Source: DAOUCP01 sp034432155
GTDB lineage: Bacteria; Chloroflexota; Anaerolineae; Epilineales; Epilineaceae
DNA: 32,260 nucleotides
Assembly: GCA_034432155.1 (NCBI GenBank)
Contig: DAOUCP010000091.1
Span: 1 to 32,260 of the forward strand
Direction: 5' to 3'
Under the pieces are notes generated by a model. The model had not been told where the DNA came from. It saw only the letters and a program-made list of their open reading frames with translations, and ran no database searches. The position numbers and the translations under genes were made by a program. Below, piece after piece: positions 24,356 to 32,148 of the stretch (position 1 is the stretch's first letter; every line of letters starts with the position of its first letter).

Positions 24356-26224
24356 CTAGAAACCAAACAGCCGCCGCAGCCGATCGCTCTCCGTGGCGCC
24401 ACGTTGGTCCGTCTCGCGCAAGACGATGCGGTTGCTCACGAACAGCAACGTCCGTGTGACGGTGATCGCTGTGAACAGCGAGACAATCACGCCCAGCGCG
24501 AGCGTCACCGCGAATCCCTTGACAATGCTGGCACCGAACTGACTGCCGAACCAGAACAGGATGACACACGTGATGATGGTCGAGAAATTGCTGTCGCGAA
24601 TGCTCGGCCAGGCACGCGAGAAGCCGGTATCGATGGCGGCCAGGATGCGCTTCCCGGCTCGCAGTTCCTCCTTCAGGCGCTCGAAGATCAGGATATTCGC
24701 ATCCACCGCCATGCCGACCGAAAGAATGAAGCCGGCGATGCCTGCCAGCGTCAGCGTTACCGGGATCATGCGGAACAGCGTCAGAACCATAAGAACGTAG
24801 AGACACAACGCTAGATCCGCCAAGAAGCCGGGGAAGCGATAATAGACCAGCATGAACAGCACGACCACCAGCAAGCCAACCAGGCCGCCCCTCACCGCGT
24901 CGTCTACGAATTCACGACCCAACGTGGGGCCCACGAGCGTCTCGCCAACAATGTCCAGGGCGACGGGCAACGCACCGGAGCGCAACTGCGCCACGAGGGA
25001 TTCCGCCTCTGGGCGCGTGAAGTTGCCGGAGATCTCACCCGAGTCGGCAATGGCATCCCGGACCACCGGCGCCGAGATGATCACCCCATCCAGGGCGATG
25101 GCCATCACCTCGTCGATGTGGCCCTTGGTGAAGCGTTGCATGCGCGACCCACCCTCGGTGGACAGCACGAAATTCACCGCCGGTTTGTTGAACTGATCGA
25201 GTCCCACCGCCGCCTGGCTCAGGTAGTCGCCAGTGACGACGGTCGGGAAGATCCACTCCTCGCGGCCGGCCGTCTCGGTCACACCGGCGGTCGCCGTCAC
25301 CGTGGCCGTCGGCACTACGGTTCCGGCCGGTGGTGTACCCCCGGCGCCTTCGGTGGCCGTCAGGGAAGCGGTGGCCGTCACCGGCGCCGTCGGCGCCACC
25401 GTGCTGGTGGCTGGAATTGCCTCGCCCGTACTGACGCCCGTGGCACCGCCGACCGATTGCGTTGCCGTAAGGGCGGCTGTCGCGGCTGCGACCGCCCCCG
25501 GCGTCGTGGCCGTGCCTTCCGGCGCCGTGGCCGCAGCCGTAGGTGCCGTCGCGCCGACCGTCGGCGAGGTGGCCGCACCTGTGGGTGCCGCAGCTACGCC
25601 CGGCGGCGTCGTGGCTGCGCTTGTGCCTGTCGTGGCCGCACCCGTCGGTGCCGCCTCGGCCCCCGTCCGTAGCGTTTCGGTCACCACCTTCCGCACCGGC
25701 TTCTGCTCGGCTGGGTCGAGCTCATCGAACAGCTTGCCACTGGTCCGCCAGCTGGTCAGCACTTTGTCGCCAGGCCGGAGCGGTGGCTCGCCCGGTCGTT
25801 CGGCGGCATAGATAAACTCCAGAAGCGCTGTCTGGCCCACGGTGCGCTTGGCCAAGTCCGGATCGGAGACGCCTGGCAGCTCGACCACCACCTTGTCGCT
25901 GCCCTGCGTCTGCACCAAGGGCTCGGTAACGCCCAGGGCGTTGACGCGGGTCTCGATGATGCTGGCCGCACGGTCCAGGTCACCCGGCTTCATGCGGGAG
26001 GCACTTTGCGGATTTACCTGCATCAGAATCTGCAGCCCGCCCTGCAGGTCAAGTCCCAGCCGGAGGTTCAGGCGCCGCTGCGCCGGTTCGCCCTGCCAGC
26101 TCATCCAACTGGATAGCCACCGGGCGTGCTGAAACCCGGGACGCACCAGGTCCAGATTCACGTACGCGCCCAGTACGGCTAGCACTAGAATCAGGGCGAC
26201 AAAAAGCGGCAGGCGCTCCTTCAC
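24356..26224 (-). CDS. secD: Protein translocase subunit SecD with a large low-complexity insertion
   Basis: 622 residues from GTG 26224, preceded by GAGGAG 6 nt upstream. TM1 (LPLFVALILVLAVLGAYV) leads to the family motif LRLGLDLQGGLQILMQV (55-71) and the P1 region with VNALGVTEPLVQTQGSDKVV and VVELPGVSDPDLAKRTVGQT. Residues 186-320 are an Ala/Thr/Pro/Val/Gly-only insertion. The canonical domain resumes at WIFPTVVTGDYLSQAAVGLD, then FTKGHIDEVMAIALDGVIISAPVV, and the RND-type membrane half with SVGMAVDANILIFERLKEEL (502-521) and ASIVKGFAVTLALGVIVSLF. All expected parts remain. The insertion sits in the extracytoplasmic domain between base and head segments, so it would project outside the membrane. 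A strong promoter lies about 55 nt upstream. The CBS gene follows. Confidence 0.95.
   Translation of the reverse strand: MKERLPLFVALILVLAVLGAYVNLDLVRPGFQHARWLSSWMSWQGEPAQRRLNLRLGLDLQGGLQILMQVNPQSASRMKPGDLDRAASIIETRVNALGVTEPLVQTQGSDKVVVELPGVSDPDLAKRTVGQTALLEFIYAAERPGEPPLRPGDKVLTSWRTSGKLFDELDPAEQKPVRKVVTETLRTGAEAAPTGAATTGTSAATTPPGVAAAPTGAATSPTVGATAPTAAATAPEGTATTPGAVAAATAALTATQSVGGATGVSTGEAIPATSTVAPTAPVTATASLTATEGAGGTPPAGTVVPTATVTATAGVTETAGREEWIFPTVVTGDYLSQAAVGLDQFNKPAVNFVLSTEGGSRMQRFTKGHIDEVMAIALDGVIISAPVVRDAIADSGEISGNFTRPEAESLVAQLRSGALPVALDIVGETLVGPTLGREFVDDAVRGGLVGLLVVVLFMLVYYRFPGFLADLALCLYVLMVLTLFRMIPVTLTLAGIAGFILSVGMAVDANILIFERLKEELRAGKRILAAIDTGFSRAWPSIRDSNFSTIITCVILFWFGSQFGASIVKGFAVTLALGVIVSLFTAITVTRTLLFVSNRIVLRETDQRGATESDRLRRLFGF
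25265..25669 (-). repeat. Ala/Thr/Pro-rich low-complexity insertion within secD
   Basis: In-frame stretch of about 135 codons, nearly all GCN, ACN, CCN, GTN and GGN, encoding units such as APTGAATTGTSAATTPP and PTATVTATAGVTETAG. It is bounded by RKVVTETLRTG and REEWIFPTVV, both ordinary SecD sequence. The composition matches the exported linkers elsewhere in the window. Confidence 0.85.
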
Positions 26225-26279
26225 AGCGATCTCCTCGCGATAGAACGGCGGATGGGCGGCAGGCGTGCAACGAGCCGCG

Positions 26280-26309
26280 ATTATACTGGCAACTTCGAGA
26301 ACCGGTCAA
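26280..26309 (-). promoter_or_regulatory. Promoter of secD (overlaps a plus-strand -10 towards pdxS)
   Basis: On the minus strand TTGACC (26304-26309), 18 nt, perfect TATAAT (26280-26285). Start near 26273, about 49 nt before GTG 26224. On the plus strand the same bases give TATACT (26282-26287) reading towards pdxS, without a convincing -35. Confidence 0.65.
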
Positions 26310-26435
26310 GACGGGACAGCCAAGCGGGCAACTCGCATTCGCCGGTCGTTCGTGGCATTCTTAGCCGCGGCGGGTCGTTCGCGGATCCTTGCCCGTACCT
26401 GGCGAGGGTGCGGGCCAGCAAAGGTGGTGGACGAA

Positions 26436-27323
26436 ATGGAGCGAGACACCGGCACCTTTCGTGTCAAGGCAGGCATGGCGGCCATGCTCAAGGGCGGCGT
26501 GATCATGGATGTGACGACCGCCGAGCAGGCCCGTATTGCCGAGGACGCGGGCGCCGTTGCGGTGATGGCGCTGGAGCGCGTGCCCGCCGACATCCGCGCC
26601 CAAGGTGGGGTAGCCCGGATGGCGGATCCGGAGAAGATCCTGGAGATCATGGAGGCAGTGACCATCCCGGTCATGGCCAAGTGCCGAATCGGCCATTTCG
26701 TGGAGGCTCAGATTCTGCAGGAGCTCGGCGTCGACTACATCGACGAGAGTGAAGTCCTCACGCCGGCAGACGAGACGCACCACATCGACAAGCATGCCTT
26801 CCGGGTGCCCTTTGTGTGCGGCTGCCGCGACCTGGGGGAGGCCTTGCGCCGCCTGGGTGAGGGGGCAGCCATGATTCGCACCAAGGGGGAAGCCGGCACG
26901 GGCGACATTGTCGAGGCGGTTCGCCACGCCCGCGCCGTTCAGAGCGAAATCCGTCGCCTGACCACGCTGCGGCCCGACGAACTCATGGCCGCTGCCAAGG
27001 CGCTCGCCGCCCCCGTCGAGCTTGTCCGCGAGAACGCGAGCACCGGGCGCCTGCCCGTCGTGAACTTTGCCGCCGGCGGGGTTGCGACGCCAGCCGATGC
27101 AGCCCTCATGATGCAGCTTGGCATGGACGGCGTATTCGTGGGGTCGGGGATCTTCAAGAGCTCGGACCCGGCAGCCCGGGCTGGCGCGATTGTGCGGGCG
27201 GTGGCCGCCTACGACGACCCAGCCGTCTTGGCTGCCGTGAGTCGGGGGTTGGGCGAGGCCATGGTGGGGCGCCAGGTGGCCGAAGTACCTGACGCCGAGC
27301 GGCTCGCCACCCGGGGTTGGTGA
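26436..27323 (+). CDS. pdxS: Pyridoxal 5'-phosphate synthase subunit PdxS
   Basis: Synthase subunit of the DXP-independent PLP pathway. It condenses ribose 5-phosphate, glyceraldehyde 3-phosphate and ammonia to PLP. 295 residues from ATG 26436, with AAAGGTGG about 8 nt upstream; the frame extends back to 26265 but that part is not conserved. The family sequence starts at TGTFRVKAGMAAMLKGGVIM. The (beta/alpha)8 barrel keeps Asp25 (IMDV) and both catalytic lysines, Lys82 in VMAKCRIGHFVEAQ and Lys150 in MIRTKGEAGTG. The typical DESEVLTPADETHHIDKH and FAAGGVATPADAALMMQLG are present. Ammonia comes from PdxT, whose gene overlaps by 4 nt, so the subunits are made from one transcript. The gene diverges from secD. 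The leader of about 145 nt shows no riboswitch I can recognise. Confidence 0.96.
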   Translation: MERDTGTFRVKAGMAAMLKGGVIMDVTTAEQARIAEDAGAVAVMALERVPADIRAQGGVARMADPEKILEIMEAVTIPVMAKCRIGHFVEAQILQELGVDYIDESEVLTPADETHHIDKHAFRVPFVCGCRDLGEALRRLGEGAAMIRTKGEAGTGDIVEAVRHARAVQSEIRRLTTLRPDELMAAAKALAAPVELVRENASTGRLPVVNFAAGGVATPADAALMMQLGMDGVFVGSGIFKSSDPAARAGAIVRAVAAYDDPAVLAAVSRGLGEAMVGRQVAEVPDAERLATRGW

Positions 27324-27946
27324 CGCCAATCGGTGTGCTCGCCCTCCAGGGGGACGTGAGCGAGCACGAACAGGCGCTGCGCGAGGTGGGAGCCTCGCCC
27401 GTGCGAGTGCGTCGGCCGGCCGATCTCGACCGCCTGGTAGGCCTCATTCTACCTGGTGGCGAGTCAACCACCATCGGCTGCCTGGCCGCGGAGGCAGGCC
27501 TGCTGGAAGCGGTGGCCGCCTTTGCCGCCCAGGGCTATCCCCTATGGGGCACATGCGCCGGGCTCATCCTGCTGGCCGCCGATCCTGGCCGGTCCCAGCC
27601 GAGCCTGGGCCTGCTGGATGTGGCCGTACAGCGCAACGCATTCGGTCGCCAGGTAGACTCCTTCGAGCTGGATCTCGAGATTCGGGAACTGGCCGGCGGA
27701 CCGTTTCGGGCCGTCTTCATCCGCGCTCCAGCAGTCGTCCGACTGGGCGGTGGCGTCCGGTCGTTGGCAGAGCTGCCCGGCGGCCCGGTGGTGGCGGTGC
27801 GCCAGGCGAACATCCTGGCGACGTCGTTTCATCCGGAGCTGACCTCTGATCGGCGACTGCACCGCTACTTCCTCGGCATGCTGCCGGCGGCCGTTCGGCA
27901 ATCCGCAGAACGGGGGCTTTCGCCCCTCGGCCGGAAGTCACCTTGA
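27320..27946 (+). CDS. pdxT: Pyridoxal 5'-phosphate synthase glutaminase subunit PdxT
   Basis: Class I glutamine amidotransferase that feeds ammonia to PdxS. 208 residues from GTG 27320, whose GTGA overlaps the pdxS stop (TGA 27321-27323), a translational-coupling arrangement; a TTG three bases earlier is a less likely start. Key parts are IGVLALQGDVSEHEQAL at the N-terminus, LILPGGESTTIG (43-53), the nucleophile elbow WGTCAGLILLA with Cys79, and the catalytic pair in ATSFHPELTSD (His171, Glu173). All three triad residues are therefore present and the enzyme should be active. The length is slightly above the usual ~190-200 because of a short tail after the conserved region (AERGLSPLGRKSP). 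A hairpin follows 23 nt after the stop. Confidence 0.95.
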   Translation: MTPIGVLALQGDVSEHEQALREVGASPVRVRRPADLDRLVGLILPGGESTTIGCLAAEAGLLEAVAAFAAQGYPLWGTCAGLILLAADPGRSQPSLGLLDVAVQRNAFGRQVDSFELDLEIRELAGGPFRAVFIRAPAVVRLGGGVRSLAELPGGPVVAVRQANILATSFHPELTSDRRLHRYFLGMLPAAVRQSAERGLSPLGRKSP

Positions 27947-27968
27947 GCGGCCTGGCTCAGAAACGAGC

Positions 27969-27994
27969 GAGCCCCGGTCGGCTGGCCGGGACTC
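27969..27994. terminator. Hairpin after pdxT, between convergent genes
   Basis: GAGCCCCGG (27969-27977), 8-nt loop, CCGGGACTC (27986-27994): eight of nine pairs. It sits 23 nt after the pdxT stop and upstream of the convergent DUF1573 gene end. No T-run follows on the plus strand. The rest of 27947-28111 shows nothing else. Confidence 0.4.
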
Positions 27995-28111
27995 GAGCTC
28001 GCATCACAGGAAGGGTGGGCAAATCGGTTCTTGGCAAAGAGGGTGTGGTTTCGAGCTATCCTTTCGCCCACCAGCATACCCTGCCCGCGTCAGGGATTCG
28101 TCAACGGATCA

Positions 28112-28762
28112 TCACGAGTCCGCCACCAGGGCCGTGATCTTGACCTCGGCCAGGGGCACCAGCGGATCATTCGAACGCACCAGGAACGACTTGACGATCT
28201 GCTTCCCCTGCTCACCATACGTTCTCGGATCGTAGCTGAACTGGACCGAGGTCGACTCGCCAGGCGCAAGCGTGTCCTTGCCGATGGCCGCCGCGGAGCA
28301 GCCGCACGTCGCGTCGACGCCCTGAATGACCAGAATGCCTTGTCCGATGTTCGATACCGTGAACACCCGCTCGGTGACTTCCTGTCCGGGAATGGTGCCC
28401 AGGTCTAAGGTGAAGTCGTTGGCGGCACTGATTTCGTTCACCCAAATCCGCGGTTGGCCCGGTTCCACAGGGACCTGCTCGAGCGGAACGGGCGCCGAGG
28501 AACCCCGAAATGGCGTCGCCAGCGTGGCGCTTTGTGGCACGGCCGCCGTCGGCAGCGGCGCCGCCGCTGTCTCCCCTGGCGCCACAGCAGGCAAGCTGGC
28601 GGCCGCTGTCGAAGACGCCGGGCGCGCCGCCTTGTGGTTGCGGCTGGCCATCAGCCTGCCGACCCCGAAGCCAGCCACCAGCACAAGGATCACCACCGCC
28701 GCCATGGCGAGCTGGCGGAACGGCGGCGTCTCCTTCTTCTTCCCACGTGTGGTTCGATTCAT
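28112..28762 (-). CDS. Membrane-anchored DUF1573 domain protein
   Basis: 216 residues from ATG 28762, with GGGAG 10 nt upstream; the frame runs 18 codons further but beyond the ribosome binding site. A basic start (MNRTTRGKKKE) precedes one TM (QLAMAAVVILVLVAGFGVGRLMA, ~17-39), so the bulk lies outside the cytoplasm. A Ala/Pro/Thr-rich linker (45-95) leads to a DUF1573 (Ig-like) domain, ~107-215. It shows FTLDLGTIPGQEVTERVFTV, SNIGQGILVIQGVDATCGCS, LAPGESTSVQFSYDP and KSFLVRSNDP. The ATCGC motif is the family hallmark. The domain's function is not established; related proteins are often surface-bound. A promoter lies 67 nt upstream. The gene converges with pdxT, and no functional link is visible. 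Confidence 0.85.
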   Translation of the reverse strand: MNRTTRGKKKETPPFRQLAMAAVVILVLVAGFGVGRLMASRNHKAARPASSTAAASLPAVAPGETAAAPLPTAAVPQSATLATPFRGSSAPVPLEQVPVEPGQPRIWVNEISAANDFTLDLGTIPGQEVTERVFTVSNIGQGILVIQGVDATCGCSAAAIGKDTLAPGESTSVQFSYDPRTYGEQGKQIVKSFLVRSNDPLVPLAEVKITALVADS

Positions 28763-28828
28763 CCGTGTTGTTCTCCCTTTCTCCGCCGCGGCCGCCCTCG
28801 GCCGCGGCCCAGGCACTGCTGGCGGCCA

Positions 28829-28857
28829 AGTCTAGGAAAGGGGCGTCCCAGCGACAA
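28829..28857 (-). promoter_or_regulatory. Promoter of the DUF1573 gene
   Basis: On the minus strand TTGTCG (28852-28857), 17 nt, TAGACT (28829-28834). The -10 is identical to that of the rpsL promoter. Start near 28822, about 60 nt before ATG 28762. Confidence 0.55.
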
Positions 28858-28989
28858 GCGCGACAGCCCTGCGACCACCTGGCCGTCGGCGTCCGGGCGG
28901 TTCCGACGGCTGGCAGCGCAGGGCTGCCGGCTATCTGTAGCCTCAGCAAGCCGCGTGCCATCGTCGCCTCGGGTGAGCTTGATGGGCGC

Positions 28990-28995
28990 TATACT
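28990..28995 (+). promoter_or_regulatory. Possible -10 box of the adenosyltransferase gene
   Basis: TATACT stands 76 nt before ATG 29071 and matches five of six consensus bases. No good -35 lies 16-18 nt upstream and there is no TGn extension, so this is weak. The 28858-29070 gap otherwise holds nothing I recognise; I looked for the cobalamin-riboswitch motif GCCACTG and did not find it. Confidence 0.3.
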
Positions 28996-29070
28996 TGGCG
29001 ACGCAGGGGAATCGGTCGCGCTCGGGCGGAGCCTGCCTTCGTCCGGCGCCTTGGGACAGGAGTCGTCCCC

Positions 29071-29670
29071 ATGGTCAGGATCCACCGTGTGACCACCCGG
29101 AGGGGTGACGAAGGGGGCACCGTTCTTGGCGATGGACGGACCGTGGCCAAGACGGACGCTCGCATCGAAGCGTGCGGCAGCGTGGACGAGGCGAACGCCA
29201 GCATTGGGCTGGCCCTGGCTGCCGCCTCGGACAGCGATTGGGCGACGCTCGCCGCCATCCGCGAGGTCCTCCAGGCCGTCCAGAACGACTTGTTCGATTT
29301 GGGAGCGGACCTGGCAGTGCCGATGCCGGACGGCGAGGCCATGGGTCAGCGGTTGCGAATCACTCCCCAGCATGTGGGGCGGCTCGAGACGGCCATCGCG
29401 AAGTGGAACGATGACCTCCCGCCACTCCGCTCCTTTGTGCTGCCGGGTGGCTCCCCATTCGCCGCCCATCTCCATCTGGCGCGCACCATCGTGCGGCGGG
29501 CAGAACGGCGCGTGGCCGCCCTGTGGTTGTCCGCGCCGCAGGCCACCAACCAGCTCACGCTGGTCTACTTGAACCGGCTCAGCGATCTGCTCTTCGTCCT
29601 GGCGCGCGTCGCCCAGCAGGCGAACGGCGACGAAATCACCTGGCAGCCCGGCGCATCGGCCGGGCAGTAG
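29071..29670 (+). CDS. Cob(I)alamin adenosyltransferase, PduO type
   Basis: Transfers the adenosyl group of ATP to cob(I)alamin, giving coenzyme B12. 199 residues from ATG 29071, with AGGAG 9 nt upstream. The N-terminal ATP loop reads TTRRGDEGGTVLGDGRTVAK, a variant of TkxGDxGxTxL, followed by ARIEACGSVDEANASIGLAL. The second half carries FVLPGGSPFAAHLHLARTIV then RRAERR, the highly conserved PGG...H.AR..RRAER block, and VYLNRLSDLLFVLAR, another signature. A helical-bundle trimer is the known fold. No other cobalamin gene is nearby, so it probably serves salvage for a B12-dependent enzyme encoded elsewhere. It diverges from the DUF1573 gene and converges with the sirtuin gene. Confidence 0.93.
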   Translation: MVRIHRVTTRRGDEGGTVLGDGRTVAKTDARIEACGSVDEANASIGLALAAASDSDWATLAAIREVLQAVQNDLFDLGADLAVPMPDGEAMGQRLRITPQHVGRLETAIAKWNDDLPPLRSFVLPGGSPFAAHLHLARTIVRRAERRVAALWLSAPQATNQLTLVYLNRLSDLLFVLARVAQQANGDEITWQPGASAGQ

Positions 29671-29714
29671 GCTTCCGCCGCCACTCCGCTGGGGTCGTCG
29701 CTGCCTTGGCCAGG

Positions 29715-29814
29715 CCAAGCTGGGCGAGGCGCTGCCCAACATTATGTCATTCCCGGTCCTCGCCGGCTCCCGCGGGCTAAGCTGGGCCGGGAGCGACTGG
29801 ACGTTATGTCAATC
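29715..29814. repeat. Two imperfect 38-nt direct repeats ending in TTATGTCA, 62 bp apart
   Basis: Copy 1 at 29715-29752 and copy 2 at 29777-29814 align without gaps. They share AAGCTGGGC near the left end and TTATGTCA near the right (29742-29749 and 29804-29811), with about 27 of 38 positions alike. They lie in the 235-nt gap between the convergent adenosyltransferase and sirtuin genes, around a hairpin. No third copy is seen. The remaining part of the gap (29671-29714, 29815-29905) holds nothing I recognise. Confidence 0.5.
29766..29794. terminator. Hairpin between convergent adenosyltransferase and sirtuin genes
   Basis: GCTCCCG (29766-29772), 15-nt loop, CGGGAGC (29788-29794): perfect 7-bp stem. 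It could end transcription from either side, but there is no T-tract. It lies between and partly inside the two direct-repeat copies. Confidence 0.3.
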
Positions 29815-29905
29815 TCGATGGCTACCGGATCTCGCAAGCTAGCGGTAGCGCCATCTCCTTGCCGCCATGGGCGCCAACTGGCAGCCGGCGAGCGCTGCCA
29901 GGCTG

Positions 29906-30670
29906 TCAGCCCACGTCGAGTCTCAGCTCCCTTGCCAGCTCGGCCATGACCGTTCCCAATTCGCCGTGGACGAGCACCCGAGCCAGACCGTCGTACGGTG
30001 TGGGATCGCGATTCACAATGGCCACCTCGGCACCGGCGGCGTGGCTTTGGGGCACCAGACCGGCCACCGGGTACACCTCCAGGGAGGAGCCCAGCACCAA
30101 CAACCGATCGCTCTGGCGGACCTCGGCGATTGCTTCCTCGAAGGCCGGTGGCATGGCCTCTTCGAAGAGCACCACCCATGGTTTGATCAGCCCGCCGCAC
30201 AGGGCACAGGTGGGAATCGCGTCTTTCTCCAGCTGCTGCCAGAAGAGCTCGGCGCTAGCGTCGGCGGCGCAGTCCAGGCAGTGGCATTGGGTATAGGTGC
30301 CGTGCACCTCGAGCACGCGCTGGGACCCGGCCCGGCGATGCAGACCGTCGATGTTCTGCGTGATCACCGCGGCCAGCCGACCACAGCTCTCCAGCGCCGC
30401 CAGAACGCGGTGACATAGGTTGGGTTGGGCTTCCGCCAGCCGGCCGAAGCGCCAGCGCCAGAAGGCGTAGAAGCTGTGCGGATCGGCACGCAAGCCGCTC
30501 ACGGAAGCCAATCGTCGAGGATCGAACTGGCTCCAGAGGCCACCCTCGGGACTGCGGAAGTCAGGTATGCCGGACTCGGTGGACACGCCGGCACCGGTCA
30601 GCGCGACCACGCGCCGACCCGTGGTCACGAACTGCGCCAGACGCGCACCAGGGGTTGTCACGCCGCCCAC
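29906..30670 (-). CDS. NAD-dependent protein deacylase (Sir2 family)
   Basis: 254 residues. Uses NAD+ to remove acyl groups from lysines. The NAD pocket reads ALTGAGVSTESGIPDFRS (23-40). Next come AVITQNIDGLH (101-111), the catalytic His123 in EVHGTYTQC, and four zinc-binding Cys in CLDC (131-134) and CALC (155-158). The nucleotide-binding LLVLGSSLEVYPVAGL (190-205) and VAIVNRDPTPYD complete the Rossmann half. The usual VxFGE loop reads VLFEEAMP, a small deviation. The start is GTG 30670, 6 nt after the stop of the nucleotidyltransferase gene; GTG 30661 is an alternative, and GAAGGGCGG upstream serves either. The tight spacing shows co-transcription. Targets are unknown. Confidence 0.93.
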   Translation of the reverse strand: MGGVTTPGARLAQFVTTGRRVVALTGAGVSTESGIPDFRSPEGGLWSQFDPRRLASVSGLRADPHSFYAFWRWRFGRLAEAQPNLCHRVLAALESCGRLAAVITQNIDGLHRRAGSQRVLEVHGTYTQCHCLDCAADASAELFWQQLEKDAIPTCALCGGLIKPWVVLFEEAMPPAFEEAIAEVRQSDRLLVLGSSLEVYPVAGLVPQSHAAGAEVAIVNRDPTPYDGLARVLVHGELGTVMAELARELRLDVG

Positions 30671-30676
30671 CGCCCT

Positions 30677-32143
30677 TCACGCCATGGCGGACTGAAGCCA
30701 TTGGCGAGCCAAGGCCAGGGCCTGGGCGGCGTTGGCCACCTCGCCCGCCGCCTGGGCCTCGCGGATGGCCCGCAGGAGTTGGCCGATCTGGGGTCCCGGC
30801 TCGATTCCCAGCTCGCGGGCCAGCTCGTCGCCGCGGACGAGAGGCGGGGGGGCGATCACTTCGCCGTGCTGATCGAACCAGGCGGCCAGCAACTGGCTGA
30901 CAACCTCGGCCAGAGGGGAGGCCAGGATTTCACTCGGGCTGCCCTTGCCAATGGTGTCGGCCACGGCATGGAGAGCCACATCTACGCCAGCCTCCCCGGC
31001 ACGCTCGTAGAAGCGGTAGATCGCCCGGCGCGACAGGCTGCCCGTCCTGGCCAGCCGCCGCGGCTGGGTATGCAGCCCAACCACAGTGGACAGATAGTTG
31101 CGTGCGGCGCAGCTCAGCCGTAGACGTGCGGCGAGTTGGGCCACCATCTCGACACCCCGGGTATCGTGACCGGAGAAACGAATGCGACCCGAAGGCTCGG
31201 CCACAACGCAGGCCGGTTTCCCAATGTCATGGAGCAGACCGGCCAGCCGAAGCAGAACGGATCGGTGAGGCGCCTCGCCTGCCGGCCGGTCCAACCAGGA
31301 AACGAGCTCGCGCGCGTACGGCGTGAGGACCGTCGCCCAGATACCGCGCACGAGACCGCCCGTGCCGCACGTCACGAACTGCTCGATGTCGGCGAGCGCC
31401 GCCACCACCGCCAGGCTGTGACGGTAGACGTCGAGCCGGTGCGGCGCCGACTGTTGCACCCCCTGGCCGGCCACCACCTCGGGCAGCACTCGCCCCAGCA
31501 ACCCCAGGCGCTTCAAGAGACCGACGGCCTCTGCGGGCGCCGTGGTGGCGAGCAGCCGCAAGAGCTCGTCCCGAATGCGCTCCGGCGCCGGGCGGCTCAG
31601 GAGCTCGGCCCGCTGGCGAATGCGAGACGCCGTCGTTGGCTCGAGCTGGAAGCCCAATTCGGCCGCCAGCCGCGGGCCTCGCAGCAGACGCAGCGGATCG
31701 TCGTCGAACACCCCGTCGTGCGTCATCCGGATGGTGCGTGCCGTCAGGTCGGCGAGGCCGCCGGTGGGGTCCACGACAGCCGCAGAAAGCGGCGGCAGCG
31801 GCGCATCGATGGCCAGGGCCATGGCGTTGACGGTGTAGTCGCGGCGGCGCAGGTCGGCCTCTAGATCCACGCCGCCAAGTCCCGCCACGTCCAGGCAAAC
31901 AAAGGGCCGCTCGCCTGGCCAAACGACCCGCGCCACGTCGGGAGCGCGGTGGAGGCCGACAAAGGAGCCAGAAGACCGGCTCGCCGCCGCCCTGGCGAAG
32001 TGCCAGGCGTCGCCGGCCACCACGATGTCGGTGTCGAGGGTGAAGCGACCGAGCAGGCTATCCCGCAGCCTGCCGCCGACGAGCCAAGTCGGAACGCCAA
32101 GCTCCGCCGACGTCCGACGGGCCACGTCCAGCGGATCGATCAC
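30677..32143 (-). CDS. cca: CCA-adding-type tRNA nucleotidyltransferase / poly(A) polymerase family with HD domain
   Basis: 488 residues from GTG 32143. Class II nucleotidyltransferase that repairs or adds the 3' CCA (or part of it) on tRNAs. The head domain shows WLVGGRLRDSLLGR (20-33), the metal-binding DTD (37-39) of LDTDIVVAGDA, RRRDYTVNAMAL (99-110, template for nucleotide selection), DPTGGLADLTARTIR (125-139) and DDDPLRLLRGPRLAAELGF (147-165). The neck and body follow, with an HD-phosphohydrolase motif AGLLHDIGKP (301-310) and a winged C-terminal region. Sequence alone does not separate CCA-adding enzymes from A-adding ones or from poly(A) polymerase. The gene begins 5 nt after the stop of the preceding exported-protein gene and 6 nt before the sirtuin, making a compact operon. 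Confidence 0.88.
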   Translation of the reverse strand: MIDPLDVARRTSAELGVPTWLVGGRLRDSLLGRFTLDTDIVVAGDAWHFARAAASRSSGSFVGLHRAPDVARVVWPGERPFVCLDVAGLGGVDLEADLRRRDYTVNAMALAIDAPLPPLSAAVVDPTGGLADLTARTIRMTHDGVFDDDPLRLLRGPRLAAELGFQLEPTTASRIRQRAELLSRPAPERIRDELLRLLATTAPAEAVGLLKRLGLLGRVLPEVVAGQGVQQSAPHRLDVYRHSLAVVAALADIEQFVTCGTGGLVRGIWATVLTPYARELVSWLDRPAGEAPHRSVLLRLAGLLHDIGKPACVVAEPSGRIRFSGHDTRGVEMVAQLAARLRLSCAARNYLSTVVGLHTQPRRLARTGSLSRRAIYRFYERAGEAGVDVALHAVADTIGKGSPSEILASPLAEVVSQLLAAWFDQHGEVIAPPPLVRGDELARELGIEPGPQIGQLLRAIREAQAAGEVANAAQALALARQWLQSAMA

Positions 32144-32148
32144 CGCCG

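Noticed and set aside
24291..24806. N-terminal extension of the CBS-domain frame
   Set aside because: It lies within secD in another frame and is not protein-like; the GGGAGG site and GTG at 24290 fit better.
28858..29070. Cobalamin riboswitch before the adenosyltransferase gene
   Set aside because: The expected GCCACTG and B12-box sequences are absent.
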